DNA from: DATAGF01 sp963834875
Lineage (GTDB): Bacteria > Actinomycetota > Thermoleophilia > Miltoncostaeales > Miltoncostaeaceae
Assembly: GCA_963834875.1 (NCBI GenBank)
Contig: CAWIDG010000024.1
Coordinates: 248,001 to 312,000 of the forward strand
Length of the DNA: 64,000 nucleotides
Reading direction: 5' to 3'
Shown: piece after piece, positions 40,097 through 47,856 of the stretch
How the letters are laid out: each line of letters begins with the position of its first letter
How positions within the stretch are numbered: position 1 is the stretch's first letter
Notes under the pieces: generated by a model
Seen by the model: the letters and a program-made list of their open reading frames with translations, nothing else
Database searches by the model: none
Told to the model about the DNA's origin: nothing
Position numbers and translations under genes: made by a program

Positions 40097-40535
40097 CTGC
40101 CGCCCGCGCAGCCGCGGCTGCGCCTCGCGGTCCTCACCTGCATGGACGCGCGCATCGACCCGCTGGGCGCGCTCGGCCTGTCGCCGGGCGACGCGCACGT
40201 GCTGCGCAACGCCGGCGGCATCGTCAACGAGGGCGCCATTCGCTCCCTCGTGATCTCCCAGCGGATGCTCGGCACGCGCGAGGTGCTGGTGGTGCAGCAC
40301 ACGCGCTGCGGGATGATCGGGCTCGACGACGCAGGGGTTCGCCCGCGACGTGGAGCGCGACAGCGGCCGGCGCCCCCCGTGGGCGGCGGGCGGCTTCGCC
40401 GACCTCGACGAGAGCGTCCGCGGGTCCGTGGCCGCCCTCCGGGCCGAGCCGCTGCTCCCCCACCGCGACCGGGTGCGCGGAGCGGTGCTGGACCTCGCCA
40501 CGGGGATCCTCCGCGAGGTGGCTCCCGCCCGTTAA
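40097..40535 (+). CDS. Beta-class carbonic anhydrase, one frameshift, start uncertain
   Basis: Zinc enzyme for CO2/bicarbonate interconversion. The zinc ligands and active site are visible: CMDARIDP (Cys and the Asp-Arg pair), LRNAGGIVNEGAIRSL and VVQHTRCGMIG (His-x2-Cys). About 145 residues, as in the small beta-CA group of actinobacteria. The frame breaks in the GGGG at 40331-40334; removing one G joins GLDDAG to FARDVERDSG, and the protein ends GILREVAPAR. No ATG or GTG precedes the conserved start; CTG at 40097 or a CTG overlapping the previous stop at 40075 with an indel are candidates. Confidence 0.85.
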
Positions 40536-40594
40536 CCGGGAATTGGCCGGTGTTGATCCGACGTTCCCTCGCCTGCGAAGGACTTTCAGGCGAG

Positions 40595-41272
40595 ATGATC
40601 GACTGGTTCCCGACACACCGTGCCGGCGCGGCGACCGAGCCCCAGCGTGACCTCCTCCGCTGGCAGGGCATGGTGCGGCTGCGCGCCGTCGCCCGCCACA
40701 TCGACGGGCTCGACCCGACGACCGTCGGACACTCGGAGCGCGTCGCCGAGCTCGCCGCCCGCCTCGCCGTCGAGCTGGGCTGGCCGGGCTCCCGCGTGCA
40801 CGAGCTGGGCGAGGCCGCGGTCGTGCACGACGTCGGCAAGATCGTGGTGCCCGACGAGGTGCTCCTCACGCCGGGCGGCCTCAGCTTCGAGCAGTACGAG
40901 GTCGTCAAGGAGCACGCGGACGTGGGGGCGCGGCTGGTCTCGATGGTCCTGTCGCCGCGCCAGGCCTCGTGGGTGCGCCACCACCATGAGCGCTGGGACG
41001 GCCGCGGCTACCCCGACGGCCTCGCGGGCGAGGACATCCCCGACGGCGCCGCCATCCTCTGCCTTGCGGACTCGTGGGACGCGATGCGCCGCCGCGCGTG
41101 GATCGGCCAGCCGCTGTCGGTCGGCGAGGCCATCGAGGAGTGCTGGCGCGAGGCGGGCCACCAGTTCGCGCCCTGGGCCGTCCACGCGCTCGAGGCCGTC
41201 GTGGACGCCCTGTCGCCGGCCTCCCAGGCGCGGCTCGCGCCGGCCCCGGAGCCCCTGCAGCCCGCCGCCTGA
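40595..41272 (+). CDS. HD-GYP domain protein
   Basis: A 225-residue metal-dependent phosphohydrolase of the HD-GYP type. HSERVAELAARLAVEL supplies the first His, VVHDVGKIVVPDEVL the HD pair near residue 77 with the KIVVPDEVL lid, HADVGARL the next His, and HHHERWDGRGYPDGLAGEDIP the GYP motif near residue 130. Proteins of this family hydrolyse cyclic di-GMP or related dinucleotides. No receiver or sensory domain is attached. ATG at 40595 with a weak AGG upstream. It lies directly before the sigma-factor fusion gene but is separated from it by a hairpin and a promoter-like region. Confidence 0.9.
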   Translation: MIDWFPTHRAGAATEPQRDLLRWQGMVRLRAVARHIDGLDPTTVGHSERVAELAARLAVELGWPGSRVHELGEAAVVHDVGKIVVPDEVLLTPGGLSFEQYEVVKEHADVGARLVSMVLSPRQASWVRHHHERWDGRGYPDGLAGEDIPDGAAILCLADSWDAMRRRAWIGQPLSVGEAIEECWREAGHQFAPWAVHALEAVVDALSPASQARLAPAPEPLQPAA

Positions 41273-41273
41273 A

Positions 41274-41291
41274 CGATCGGGCAGCCGATCG
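41274..41291 (+). terminator. Hairpin after the HD-GYP gene
   Basis: CGATCGG (41274-41280), loop GCAG, CCGATCG (41285-41291): a perfect seven-base stem beginning one base after the HD-GYP stop codon, followed by GGGAGTTTCTG. Confidence 0.5.
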
Positions 41292-41333
41292 GGGAGTTTC
41301 TGCCGGTCGGCCGGCGACGTCTGGAAGGTTCCT

Positions 41334-41366
41334 GCACTTTTCGGCGACTCCGGCCGCCGGAAGTGC
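41334..41366 (+). promoter_or_regulatory. Imperfect palindrome upstream of the sigma-fusion gene (candidate operator)
   Basis: GCACTTTTCGGCG at 41334-41346 and CGCCGGAAGTGC at 41355-41366 form an inverted repeat with ends GCACTT/AAGTGC and CGGCG/CGCCG. It stops two bases before the TATATA at 41369. This is a position where an autoregulatory protein or the -35 element of a special sigma factor would bind. Confidence 0.4.
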
Positions 41367-41368
41367 GG

Positions 41369-41374
41369 TATATA
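41369..41374 (+). promoter_or_regulatory. Candidate -10 element TATATA of the sigma-fusion gene
   Basis: TATATA, unusual in this GC-rich DNA, 27 bases before the GTG at 41402. AGGAGG at 41389-41394 then gives a normal ribosome-binding site. Confidence 0.4.
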
Positions 41375-41401
41375 GGTCGTCTTCCCGCAGGAGGCACGCC
41401 G

Positions 41402-43651
41402 GTGGCCACGTCGGTCGCACCCGGTCCGCGGCCGGCGGTACTCGGCCCAGTCCAAGGCTCGCTCGCCGTCCTCGGCGACTCCGCCCTGGGCAACCTCGTC
41501 GCCGCTGGCGACGAGCGCGCCTTCGAGGCGCTGTTCGAGCGCCACCAGGGCGAGATCTACCGCTACGCGAGCGCGATCCTCCGGCATCCCCAGGACGCCG
41601 AGGAGGTGCTGCAGCTGACGATGCTGGCCGCGTACCGGGCGCTCTCCTCCGGCGCGCAGCCCCGCGAGCTCCGGCCCTGGCTCTTCCGCATCGCGCACAA
41701 CGAGTCGATGGACCTCATCCGGGCCCGGCCCAAGGCGGAGGAGCTCGGCGATCACGACGACCCCGTGGCCAGCGTCCACGAGACGGTCGAGGCGCGCGAG
41801 CGCCTGCGCCAGCTGCGCGCCGACCTGGGCGCGCTGCCGCCGCGTCAGCGCTCGGCGCTCGTGCTGCGCGAGCTCAGCGGCCTCTCGCACGCCGAGATCG
41901 CGACGGCGCTCGCGATCACCGAGGCCGAGGCTCGTCACCAGCTCTTCGAGGCCCGCGCGTCGCTGGCCGAGTTCGGCGCCGGGCGGGAGGCGGCCTGCGC
42001 CGACATGCGCCAGCGGATCTCCGACGGCGACCGCCGCACGCTGCGGGCCCGCAACGTCCGCGCCCACCTGCGCGAGTGCGACGGCTGCCGCGCCTTCGCC
42101 GCCGAGCAGGACGAGCGCCGCCGCCGCCTCGGCGCCTTCTTCCCCCTGCTGCCGGCCGCCGCCGCCGCCGAGATCCTGCGCCAGGCCACCGGGACCGCGG
42201 CGGCGGCCCCGGCAGCGGCCTCCGGCTCGGGTGGCGGCACGGGCGCCGGCGGAGGATCGGGGTCCGGACCCGGCGGCGGCGCGGGGGCCGGGGCCGGCGC
42301 GGGGGGCGCGGCCGGGTCGGCCGCGGCGGGGCTCGGCGTGGTGGGGGTGGCGGGGCTCGCGACCGCCGGCGCCGTGGCCGCCGGGGTCATCGCGACCGTC
42401 GCGGTCACCGGAAGCGGCATCGGCCCCTTCGCGAGCGGGGAGGCGGGGAAGGCCGCCGGGTCGGCCGGCTCCTCCGTCGCGGCGGCCGGCGCCGCGGTCG
42501 CGGCCGGGACGACCGGTGGGGCGGGCGCGCCCGGCGTCGGCGCGGAGCCCATCCCCATCGCCGCGGCCGCGGCCGCCGCGCCGGCGGCCGCCACGGCCCT
42601 GGGGGGCGGCGGCTCCGGCGACCCCGGCGCGGCGTCGACCCCGCCCGGGGACCCCGGCGGCGTCTCGCCGGCCGGGGGCGCGGGCGCCGATCCCCCGCAG
42701 CGCTCCGAGGACGACCCGGAGCCCAGCCCCGACCCCTCCGCGGGCGCCGCGCCGCCCCCCGCCGCCCCGGCTCCACCGCCCGCGTCCGACTCGCCCGCGC
42801 CCGCACCCCCGGCGCCGGTCACCCCGACCACGCCGACGCCGGACCCGCCGCCCCCCGACCCCGACCCCGATCCCGACCCGGACCCCGATCCCGACCCGGA
42901 CCCCGATCCCGACCCGGACCCCGACCCGGACCCCGATCCCGACCCCGATCCCGATCCGGACCCCGACCCCGAGCCGCGGGACGAGGTCGACCCGCTCCCG
43001 CCCGACTCGACGAACCCGCAGGCCTCCCGGTGCCCGGCGGGCTACCGGCTGTACCTGCTCGTGCGCCCCGGCGAGGGCGGCCTGCCCGGGGCGATCATCA
43101 TCCGATGCCGCCTCGCGACCCTGCCGCTGCCCGACGGCAGCGTCCCGCTGCCCGACGTCCCGGGGACGCGCGCGACGGCCTCGCTGCTCGGCGCCGCGCC
43201 GGCGGCCCTGTCCGAGGCGGCGCCCGGGGTCGGCCCGGCGCCGGCCGCGATCGCTCCGTCGCCGGTCCTCGCGCCGCCTCAGCCGGTCGCGACCGCCGAG
43301 TCGGCGCCGCCGCCCGAGGGGGAGGAGGCCGGCCCGGCGCCGGGGCCCGCCCCGCCGCCGCGGCTCAAGCCGCCCGTCAAGGCCCCTCCGGCGCCCTCAC
43401 CGGGCCCCCGCCCCAAGCCGGCCCCGACGCCGGATCCGGGCGCGCCTCCGGAGCCCGGCCCCGAGCCGCAGCCGCCCGTCGAGGCGCCCGTGCCCGCGCC
43501 CGTTCCCGGGCCCGAGGTCGCGCCGGGCGACCCGGCCCCCATGCCGGAGCCGGCGCCCGCGGCGCCCGAGCCGGCGGCCGTCCCTGAGCCGGTCGGCCCA
43601 CCGGCCGCGGACGCGCCGCAGCCGATCGCCGCGCCGGCGCCGAGCGCCTAG
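41402..43651 (+). CDS. ECF sigma factor fused to a zinc-finger anti-sigma-like segment, a membrane helix and a Pro/Asp-Pro tail
   Basis: A 749-residue protein with an unusual architecture. Residues about 38-85 form sigma region 2 (AFEALFERHQGEIYRYASAI, ending in AYRALSSG); about 145-188 form region 4 (LPPRQRSALVLRELSGLS, then a helix-turn-helix HAEIATALAITEAEARHQLF). HLRECDGC near residue 221 is the HxxxCxxC zinc motif of anti-sigma factors. A Gly/Ala linker leads to one membrane helix near 309-337 (GVVGVAGLATAGAVAAGVIA). The remaining 410 residues are rich in Ala, Pro and Gly, with about 20 Asp-Pro repeats near 480-524 and a small cysteine-containing module (SRCPAGYRLYLLVRPGEGGL). The topology predicts a sigma factor tethered inside with a tail outside. 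GTG at 41402 follows AGGAGG with seven-base spacing. Confidence 0.85.
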   Translation: MATSVAPGPRPAVLGPVQGSLAVLGDSALGNLVAAGDERAFEALFERHQGEIYRYASAILRHPQDAEEVLQLTMLAAYRALSSGAQPRELRPWLFRIAHNESMDLIRARPKAEELGDHDDPVASVHETVEARERLRQLRADLGALPPRQRSALVLRELSGLSHAEIATALAITEAEARHQLFEARASLAEFGAGREAACADMRQRISDGDRRTLRARNVRAHLRECDGCRAFAAEQDERRRRLGAFFPLLPAAAAAEILRQATGTAAAAPAAASGSGGGTGAGGGSGSGPGGGAGAGAGAGGAAGSAAAGLGVVGVAGLATAGAVAAGVIATVAVTGSGIGPFASGEAGKAAGSAGSSVAAAGAAVAAGTTGGAGAPGVGAEPIPIAAAAAAAPAAATALGGGGSGDPGAASTPPGDPGGVSPAGGAGADPPQRSEDDPEPSPDPSAGAAPPPAAPAPPPASDSPAPAPPAPVTPTTPTPDPPPPDPDPDPDPDPDPDPDPDPDPDPDPDPDPDPDPDPDPDPEPRDEVDPLPPDSTNPQASRCPAGYRLYLLVRPGEGGLPGAIIIRCRLATLPLPDGSVPLPDVPGTRATASLLGAAPAALSEAAPGVGPAPAAIAPSPVLAPPQPVATAESAPPPEGEEAGPAPGPAPPPRLKPPVKAPPAPSPGPRPKPAPTPDPGAPPEPGPEPQPPVEAPVPAPVPGPEVAPGDPAPMPEPAPAAPEPAAVPEPVGPPAADAPQPIAAPAPSA
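42851..42972 (+). repeat. Hexanucleotide tandem repeat encoding Asp-Pro units
   Basis: About 20 copies of GA(C/T)CC(C/G/A) hexamers in frame, encoding (Asp-Pro)n. Alternation of GACCCC, GATCCC and GACCCG shows the array is not a recent pure expansion, although replication slippage or assembly error could change its length. Confidence 0.85.
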
Positions 43652-44931
43652 ACCTCCACCTGGTCGATGACCTGGTGGCGGCCCTGCCCGGTCCCGATGA
43701 GCGTGATCGGGACCTCGAGCGCCGCGGCGATCAGCTCGACGTAGTCGCGAGCCGCCGGCGGGAGCTGGTCGAGCGACCGGCAGTCCGACAGGTCCTCGTC
43801 CCACCCGGGCACCTCGCGGTAGACCGGCCGGCACCCGTGGAAGACGGTCTGGTGGTACGGGAACTCGGCGATCCGCTCGCCCTGCCGGGTGCGGTACGCC
43901 TCGCAGACGCGCACGCGCTCGAAGCCGGAGAGCACGTCGAGCTTGGTGAGGGCGAGCTGGGTGATCCCCGACAGGCGCACCGAGTAGCGCAGCGCCACGA
44001 GGTCGATCCAGCCGCAGCGGCGCTGGCGCCCGGTGGTCGTGCCGAACTCGCTCCCCCGCTCCATCATGCGGCGGCCGTCGGCGTCGTCCAGCTCGGTGGG
44101 GAAGGGCCCCTCGCCGACGCGGGTCACGTACGCCTTGCTCACGCCGAGCACCTGGTCGATCCGCGTCGGCCCCACGCCCGCGCCTGTGCACGCCGCGCCG
44201 GCGATGGGGTTGGACGAGGTCACGAACGGATAGGTGCCGTGGTCGATGTCGAGCATCGCCCCCTGGGCGCCCTCGAAGAGCACGCGCCTGCCCGCGCGGA
44301 GCGCCTCGTCGATCAGCAGCGAGGTGTCGGCGATGAAGGGACGCAGGCGCTCGGCGTGGCGGAGCGTGTCCGTGGCGAGCGCGGCCGGGTCGAGGCGCGG
44401 CATCCCGTACAGCTTGTCGAGGATCTCGTTCTTCGCCTCGAGGGCGACCTCGAGCTTGGCCACGAGGATCTTCGGGTCGAGCAGGTCCTGGACCCGGATC
44501 CCCACGCGCGCGGCCTTGTCCTCGTAGCAGGGGCCGATGCCGCGCCGCGTCGTGCCGATCGAGAAACGCCCGAGGCGCATCTCCGACGCGCCGTCCAGCA
44601 TCACGTGGTACGGCATGATCAGGTGCGCGTTGCCGCTGATCCTGAGCGTCTCCAGCGACACGCCGCGCTCCTCGAGCGCGTCGATCTCCTCGCAGAGCGC
44701 TCCCGGGTCGACCACCGTCCCGTTGCCGATGATGCAGAGGGTGCCCGGGTAGAGGATCCCCGAGGGCACGAGGTGCAGCTTGTAGACCTCGTCACCGGCG
44801 ACGATCGTGTGGCCGGCGTTGTTGCCCCCCTGGTAGCGCGCGACGACGTCGCTCCGCTCCGCGAGGAGGTCGACGACCTTGCCCTTGCCCTCGTCGCCCC
44901 ACTGGGCCCCGACCACGACGGTCGCGGGCAC
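43648..44931 (-). CDS. purA: Adenylosuccinate synthetase
   Basis: GTP-dependent addition of aspartate to IMP, the first step to AMP. The 427-residue sequence has the P-loop VVGAQWGDEGKGKVVD, the catalytic region RYQGGNNAGHTIV, KLHLVPSGILYPG, VLFEGAQGAMLDIDHGTYPFVTSSNP and GVSKAYVTRVGEGPFPTE. GTG at 44931 shares one base with the dnaB stop (TAGTG). It converges on the sigma-fusion gene with stop codons overlapping. Together with the pur operon it completes AMP synthesis in this window. Confidence 0.97.
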   Translation of the reverse strand: MPATVVVGAQWGDEGKGKVVDLLAERSDVVARYQGGNNAGHTIVAGDEVYKLHLVPSGILYPGTLCIIGNGTVVDPGALCEEIDALEERGVSLETLRISGNAHLIMPYHVMLDGASEMRLGRFSIGTTRRGIGPCYEDKAARVGIRVQDLLDPKILVAKLEVALEAKNEILDKLYGMPRLDPAALATDTLRHAERLRPFIADTSLLIDEALRAGRRVLFEGAQGAMLDIDHGTYPFVTSSNPIAGAACTGAGVGPTRIDQVLGVSKAYVTRVGEGPFPTELDDADGRRMMERGSEFGTTTGRQRRCGWIDLVALRYSVRLSGITQLALTKLDVLSGFERVRVCEAYRTRQGERIAEFPYHQTVFHGCRPVYREVPGWDEDLSDCRSLDQLPPAARDYVELIAAALEVPITLIGTGQGRHQVIDQVEV

Positions 44932-46270
44932 TACGGTGCGTCTCGTGTGGTGAGGTTGTCGAACTTGGCGTAGCTGCCGCGGAAGGTGAGCCTCACCTTC
45001 TCGGTGGGGCCGTGGCGGTTCTTGGCGACGTTGACCTCGGCGATGCCGCGGTCCTCCGAGTTCTCGTCGTAGTAGTCGTCGCGATAGATCATCAGCACGA
45101 GGTCGGCGTCCTGCTCGATGGCCCCCGACTCGCGGAGGTCCGAGAGCATCGGGCGCTTGTCGGTGCGCGCGTCCGGCGCCCGGTTGAGCTGGGACACGCA
45201 GATGATCGGCACCTCGAGGTCGCGCGCCAGCATCTTGAGGCCGCGCGAGATGGTCGAACAGCTCCTGCACCCGGTTCTCGTCGCGGCGGCGGTCCGTCCC
45301 CTCCATGAGCTGGATGTAGTCGACGATCACCATGTCGAGGCCGTCGCGGCTCTTCAGCCGCCTGGTCTTGCTGCGCATCTCGCCGACGCTGACGCCCTCG
45401 GAGTCGTCGATGAACAGGCGCGCGGCCGAGAGGCGGTCGGCCGCTCTCCCGATGCGTGACCAGTCTTCAGGTGCAAGTCGGCCGGCGCGGATGCGGCCGG
45501 CGTCGACGACGGCGGTCGAGGCCAGCAGGCGCTGGATCAGCTCGTCGCCGCTCATCTCGAGGCTGAAGATGGCGACCGACCGCTCCTGGCTGAGCGCCAC
45601 GTGCTCGGCGATGCCGAGCGCCAGCGCCGTCTTGCCCATGCTCGGGCGCGCGGCGACCACGATGACGTTGCCCGGCTGCAGGCCGCCCACGATGCGGTCG
45701 AGGTCGACGAAGCCGGTCGCCACCCCGGTGAGGCCGGTCCCGCTCTCCTCGGCCGCGGTCAGGCGCTCGATGCCGCGGATGACGAGCTCGTGGGCGCGCG
45801 CGAAGTCCCCGCGCACGTCCTTCTGGGACAGCCCGTAGACGAGCGTCTCGGCCTCCTGGAGCATCGTCGAGCGTCTCGCCCTCGCGCTGGGCGACGAGCT
45901 TCTCGATCTGCTGGCCCACCTGGAGCAGCCGCCGCTGGACGGCCGCGTCGCGCACCATGTGGGCGTAGGTCCGGAAGCTCGCGGCGATGAAGGGTGTCTC
46001 CATCAGGTCGAGCACGGCCACCCGCCCGCCGGCCGCGTCCAGCTCGCCGTCCTTCGTGAGGCGCTCGATGACCGTGATCGGCTCCACCGGCTCGCCGGCG
46101 CCGAAGAGGGCCTCGATCGCCCGGAAGACCGCGCGGTGGCCCTCGCGGTAGAAGTCGTCGCCCGAGACCACCGACAGGGCCTCGGCGACGTAGGTGTCGG
46201 CGGCCATGAGGCTGGCGAGGAGCATGGCCTCGGCCTCCGCGTTCTGGGGCGGTGGGACGCTCTCGGGCAC
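44931..46270 (-). CDS. dnaB: Replicative DNA helicase, frame broken twice
   Basis: Hexameric helicase of the replication fork. The N-terminal domain begins VPPPQNAEAEAMLLASLMAA; the RecA-like domain has the Walker A VVAARPSMGKTALALGIAEH near residue 210, ERSVAIFSLEMSGDELIQRLL and the Walker B DMVIVDYIQLM, then LARDLEVPIICVSQLNRAPDARTDKRPMLSDLRESG. Single-base insertions break the frame near 45873 (between GETLD and MLQEAETLVYGLSQKDV) and near 45263 (removing one T restores ELSTISRGLKMLARDL). About 445 residues after repair. GTG at 46270. No intein is present. An essential gene should be intact, so the breaks are most likely assembly errors. Confidence 0.95.
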
Positions 46271-46305
46271 GCTCGGGCTCCCCGGCCCCGCGGGTCGCGC
46301 GCCGC

Positions 46306-46758
46306 TCAGTCGACGAGCGGGCTGACGATGGTCTTCACCTCCGCCGCCAGGCCCGGGCCGAGCTCGACCGGTACCGAGTACGTGCCCACCGCGCGGATCG
46401 GAGGCTCGACCGTGATGTGCCGCCGGTCGATCGCCACGCCACGCGCCTCCTCGATGGCCGTCGCGACGTCGGCGGAGGTGATGGAGCCGAACAGGCGCCC
46501 GTCGTCCCCGGCCTTGGCCTTCAGCGTGAGGATGGTCCGCCCGAGCAGGTCGACCAGCTCGCGGGCCTGCTCCTCGGCGCGCGCCTCGGAGACCCGGCGC
46601 TGCTCCTCGCGCCGCTGCACCTCGGCGATCCGGCCGGGGGTCGCGACCTCGGCCAGCCCGCGCGGCTGCAGGTAGTTGCGCATGTAGCCGCGGGCCACGT
46701 TGACCACGGTCCCCGCCTCGCCCAGCCCCTCGATCTCTTTCAGGAGGATCGCCTGCAT
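46306..46758 (-). CDS. rplI: 50S ribosomal protein L9
   Basis: A 150-residue L9: QAILLKEIEGLGEAGTVVNV, then ARGYMRNYLQPRGLAEVAT for the rRNA-binding N-terminal domain, a central helix and the C-terminal domain LFGSITSADVATAI. ATG at 46758, 19 bases after the ssb stop. The small rpsR gene that usually lies between ssb and rplI is missing. Confidence 0.97.
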   Translation of the reverse strand: MQAILLKEIEGLGEAGTVVNVARGYMRNYLQPRGLAEVATPGRIAEVQRREEQRRVSEARAEEQARELVDLLGRTILTLKAKAGDDGRLFGSITSADVATAIEEARGVAIDRRHITVEPPIRAVGTYSVPVELGPGLAAEVKTIVSPLVD

Positions 46759-46777
46759 CGCCGTCCCGTCCTCGTCC

Positions 46778-47250
46778 TAGAAGGGGATGTCGTCGATCGT
46801 CGGCCGGCTGGGCCGGCTGCATGTCGCTGCGGTCGACCGGCAGGTCGCCGCCGCCCGGCGGCGCGCTCCAGCCCGCGCCCTCCTGGGGCCCGCCGCCCTC
46901 GCCGCCGCCCTCGCCGCGGCTGTCCAGGAAGAAGACGTCGTTGGCGATCACCTCGACGTTCTGGCGCTTGGAGCCGTCCTGGGCCTGCCACTCGCGCCAG
47001 GACAGGCGCCCGTCCACGCCGATGCGCCGGCCCTTGGCCAGGTAGGTGGAGGCGGTCTCGGCCTGGCGGCCGAAGACCGTGACGTCGAAGTAGTTGGAGC
47101 GGTCGCCCCAGTTGCCGGTCTCGTCGCGCGGGCCCGGCTCGAGACCGCCAGGCGGATCGAGCAGACCGGGTCGCCGCCCTGGGTGTGGCGCAGCTCGGGG
47201 TCGCGGGTGAGGCGCCCCACCAGGGTGACGCGGTTCAGGTCGGCGGGCAC
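46778..47250 (-). CDS. ssb: Single-stranded DNA-binding protein, frame broken twice
   Basis: Binds single-stranded DNA in replication and repair. The OB fold starts ADLNRVTLVGRLTRDPELRH and continues RSNYFDVTVFGRQAETASTY, LAKGRRIGVDGRLSWREW and VEVIANDVFFLDSRGEG; a Gly/Pro-rich linker ends in the conserved acidic tip IDDIPF that docks partner proteins. One base seems missing near 47139 (GTC TC then GAG CCG) and one extra near 46802; both repairs restore a protein of about 157 residues. GTG at 47250, 13 bases after rpsF. Confidence 0.93.
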
Positions 47251-47263
47251 GGCGCGTCCCCGG

Positions 47264-47668
47264 TCAGCGTGGGCGCCGGGGGCGCGGGCCGCCGCGGCCG
47301 CCCCGGGACGGGCGGCTGTCCCCGTCCGGGTGCGCGTCGGACGGCGCGGGCGCCCCGACGGCGCTCGCGCGCTCGGCCTCGGCGCGGCTGAGCCGGACGA
47401 AGAAGGCCCGCAGGACCACGTCGCTGATCGACAGCACCCGACCGATCTCGTCCAGCGACCCCGGCGCGCCCGCGGACGTGATGACGACGTAGCGCCCGTC
47501 GCCGCGCTTGTTGATCGGGTACGCGATCTTGCGGCGCCCCCAGTCGTCAACGTGCTCCACGGCGCCGCCGCCGTCGCGGATGAGCTGCTGGACCCGCTCG
47601 AGGATCTCCTGCTGCTGCTCCTCGTCCGCGTCGGGGTCGAGGATGATCATGATCTCGTACGGGTTGAT
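47264..47668 (-). CDS. rpsF: 30S ribosomal protein S6, apparent ATC start
   Basis: S6 of about 134 residues. The start NPYEIMIILDPDADEEQQQE, KIAYPINKRGDGRYVVI and ISDVVLRAFFVRL match the family, with an Arg/Gly/Pro-rich C-terminal tail. The codon directly before NPYEIM, where ATG is expected, is ATC (47666-47668), with GGGAGG five bases upstream; no in-frame ATG, GTG or TTG is near. Either a rare ATC start or a miscalled base. First gene of rpsF-ssb-rplI-dnaB-purA. Confidence 0.93.
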   Translation of the reverse strand: MNPYEIMIILDPDADEEQQQEILERVQQLIRDGGGAVEHVDDWGRRKIAYPINKRGDGRYVVITSAGAPGSLDEIGRVLSISDVVLRAFFVRLSRAEAERASAVGAPAPSDAHPDGDSRPSRGGRGGPRPRRPR

Positions 47669-47735
47669 CCGGGCCTCCCAGGGGTCGCGGGCACACGCGC
47701 GCAGGGGCGACGGTCGCGGCCCCGGCAGGCGCGGC

Positions 47736-47741
47736 AGTATA
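47736..47741 (-). promoter_or_regulatory. Candidate -10 element TATACT for the rpsF operon
   Basis: TATACT on the minus strand, about 67 bases before the rpsF start, in an otherwise very GC-rich leader. A TTGACA lies 32 bases upstream (47774-47779 complement), too far to be its -35, so the -35 is unresolved. The roughly 60-base leader could hold an S6/S18 autoregulatory site, but I could not identify one. Confidence 0.4.
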
Positions 47742-47856
47742 GCAGCGGGCGTGCCGCGGCCCGCGCGCGCCTTTGTCAAGATCCGGCGCGTGACCTCGAC
47801 CGCCCCGAGCCGGCTCCGCGCCGCCTGCGCCCCGACTCCGCCGCGAGGGCTCGCGT

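Noticed and set aside
42851..42972. The hexamer array as a CRISPR or satellite element
   Set aside because: It has no spacers, is fully in frame and encodes a uniform Asp-Pro tract inside a long open reading frame.
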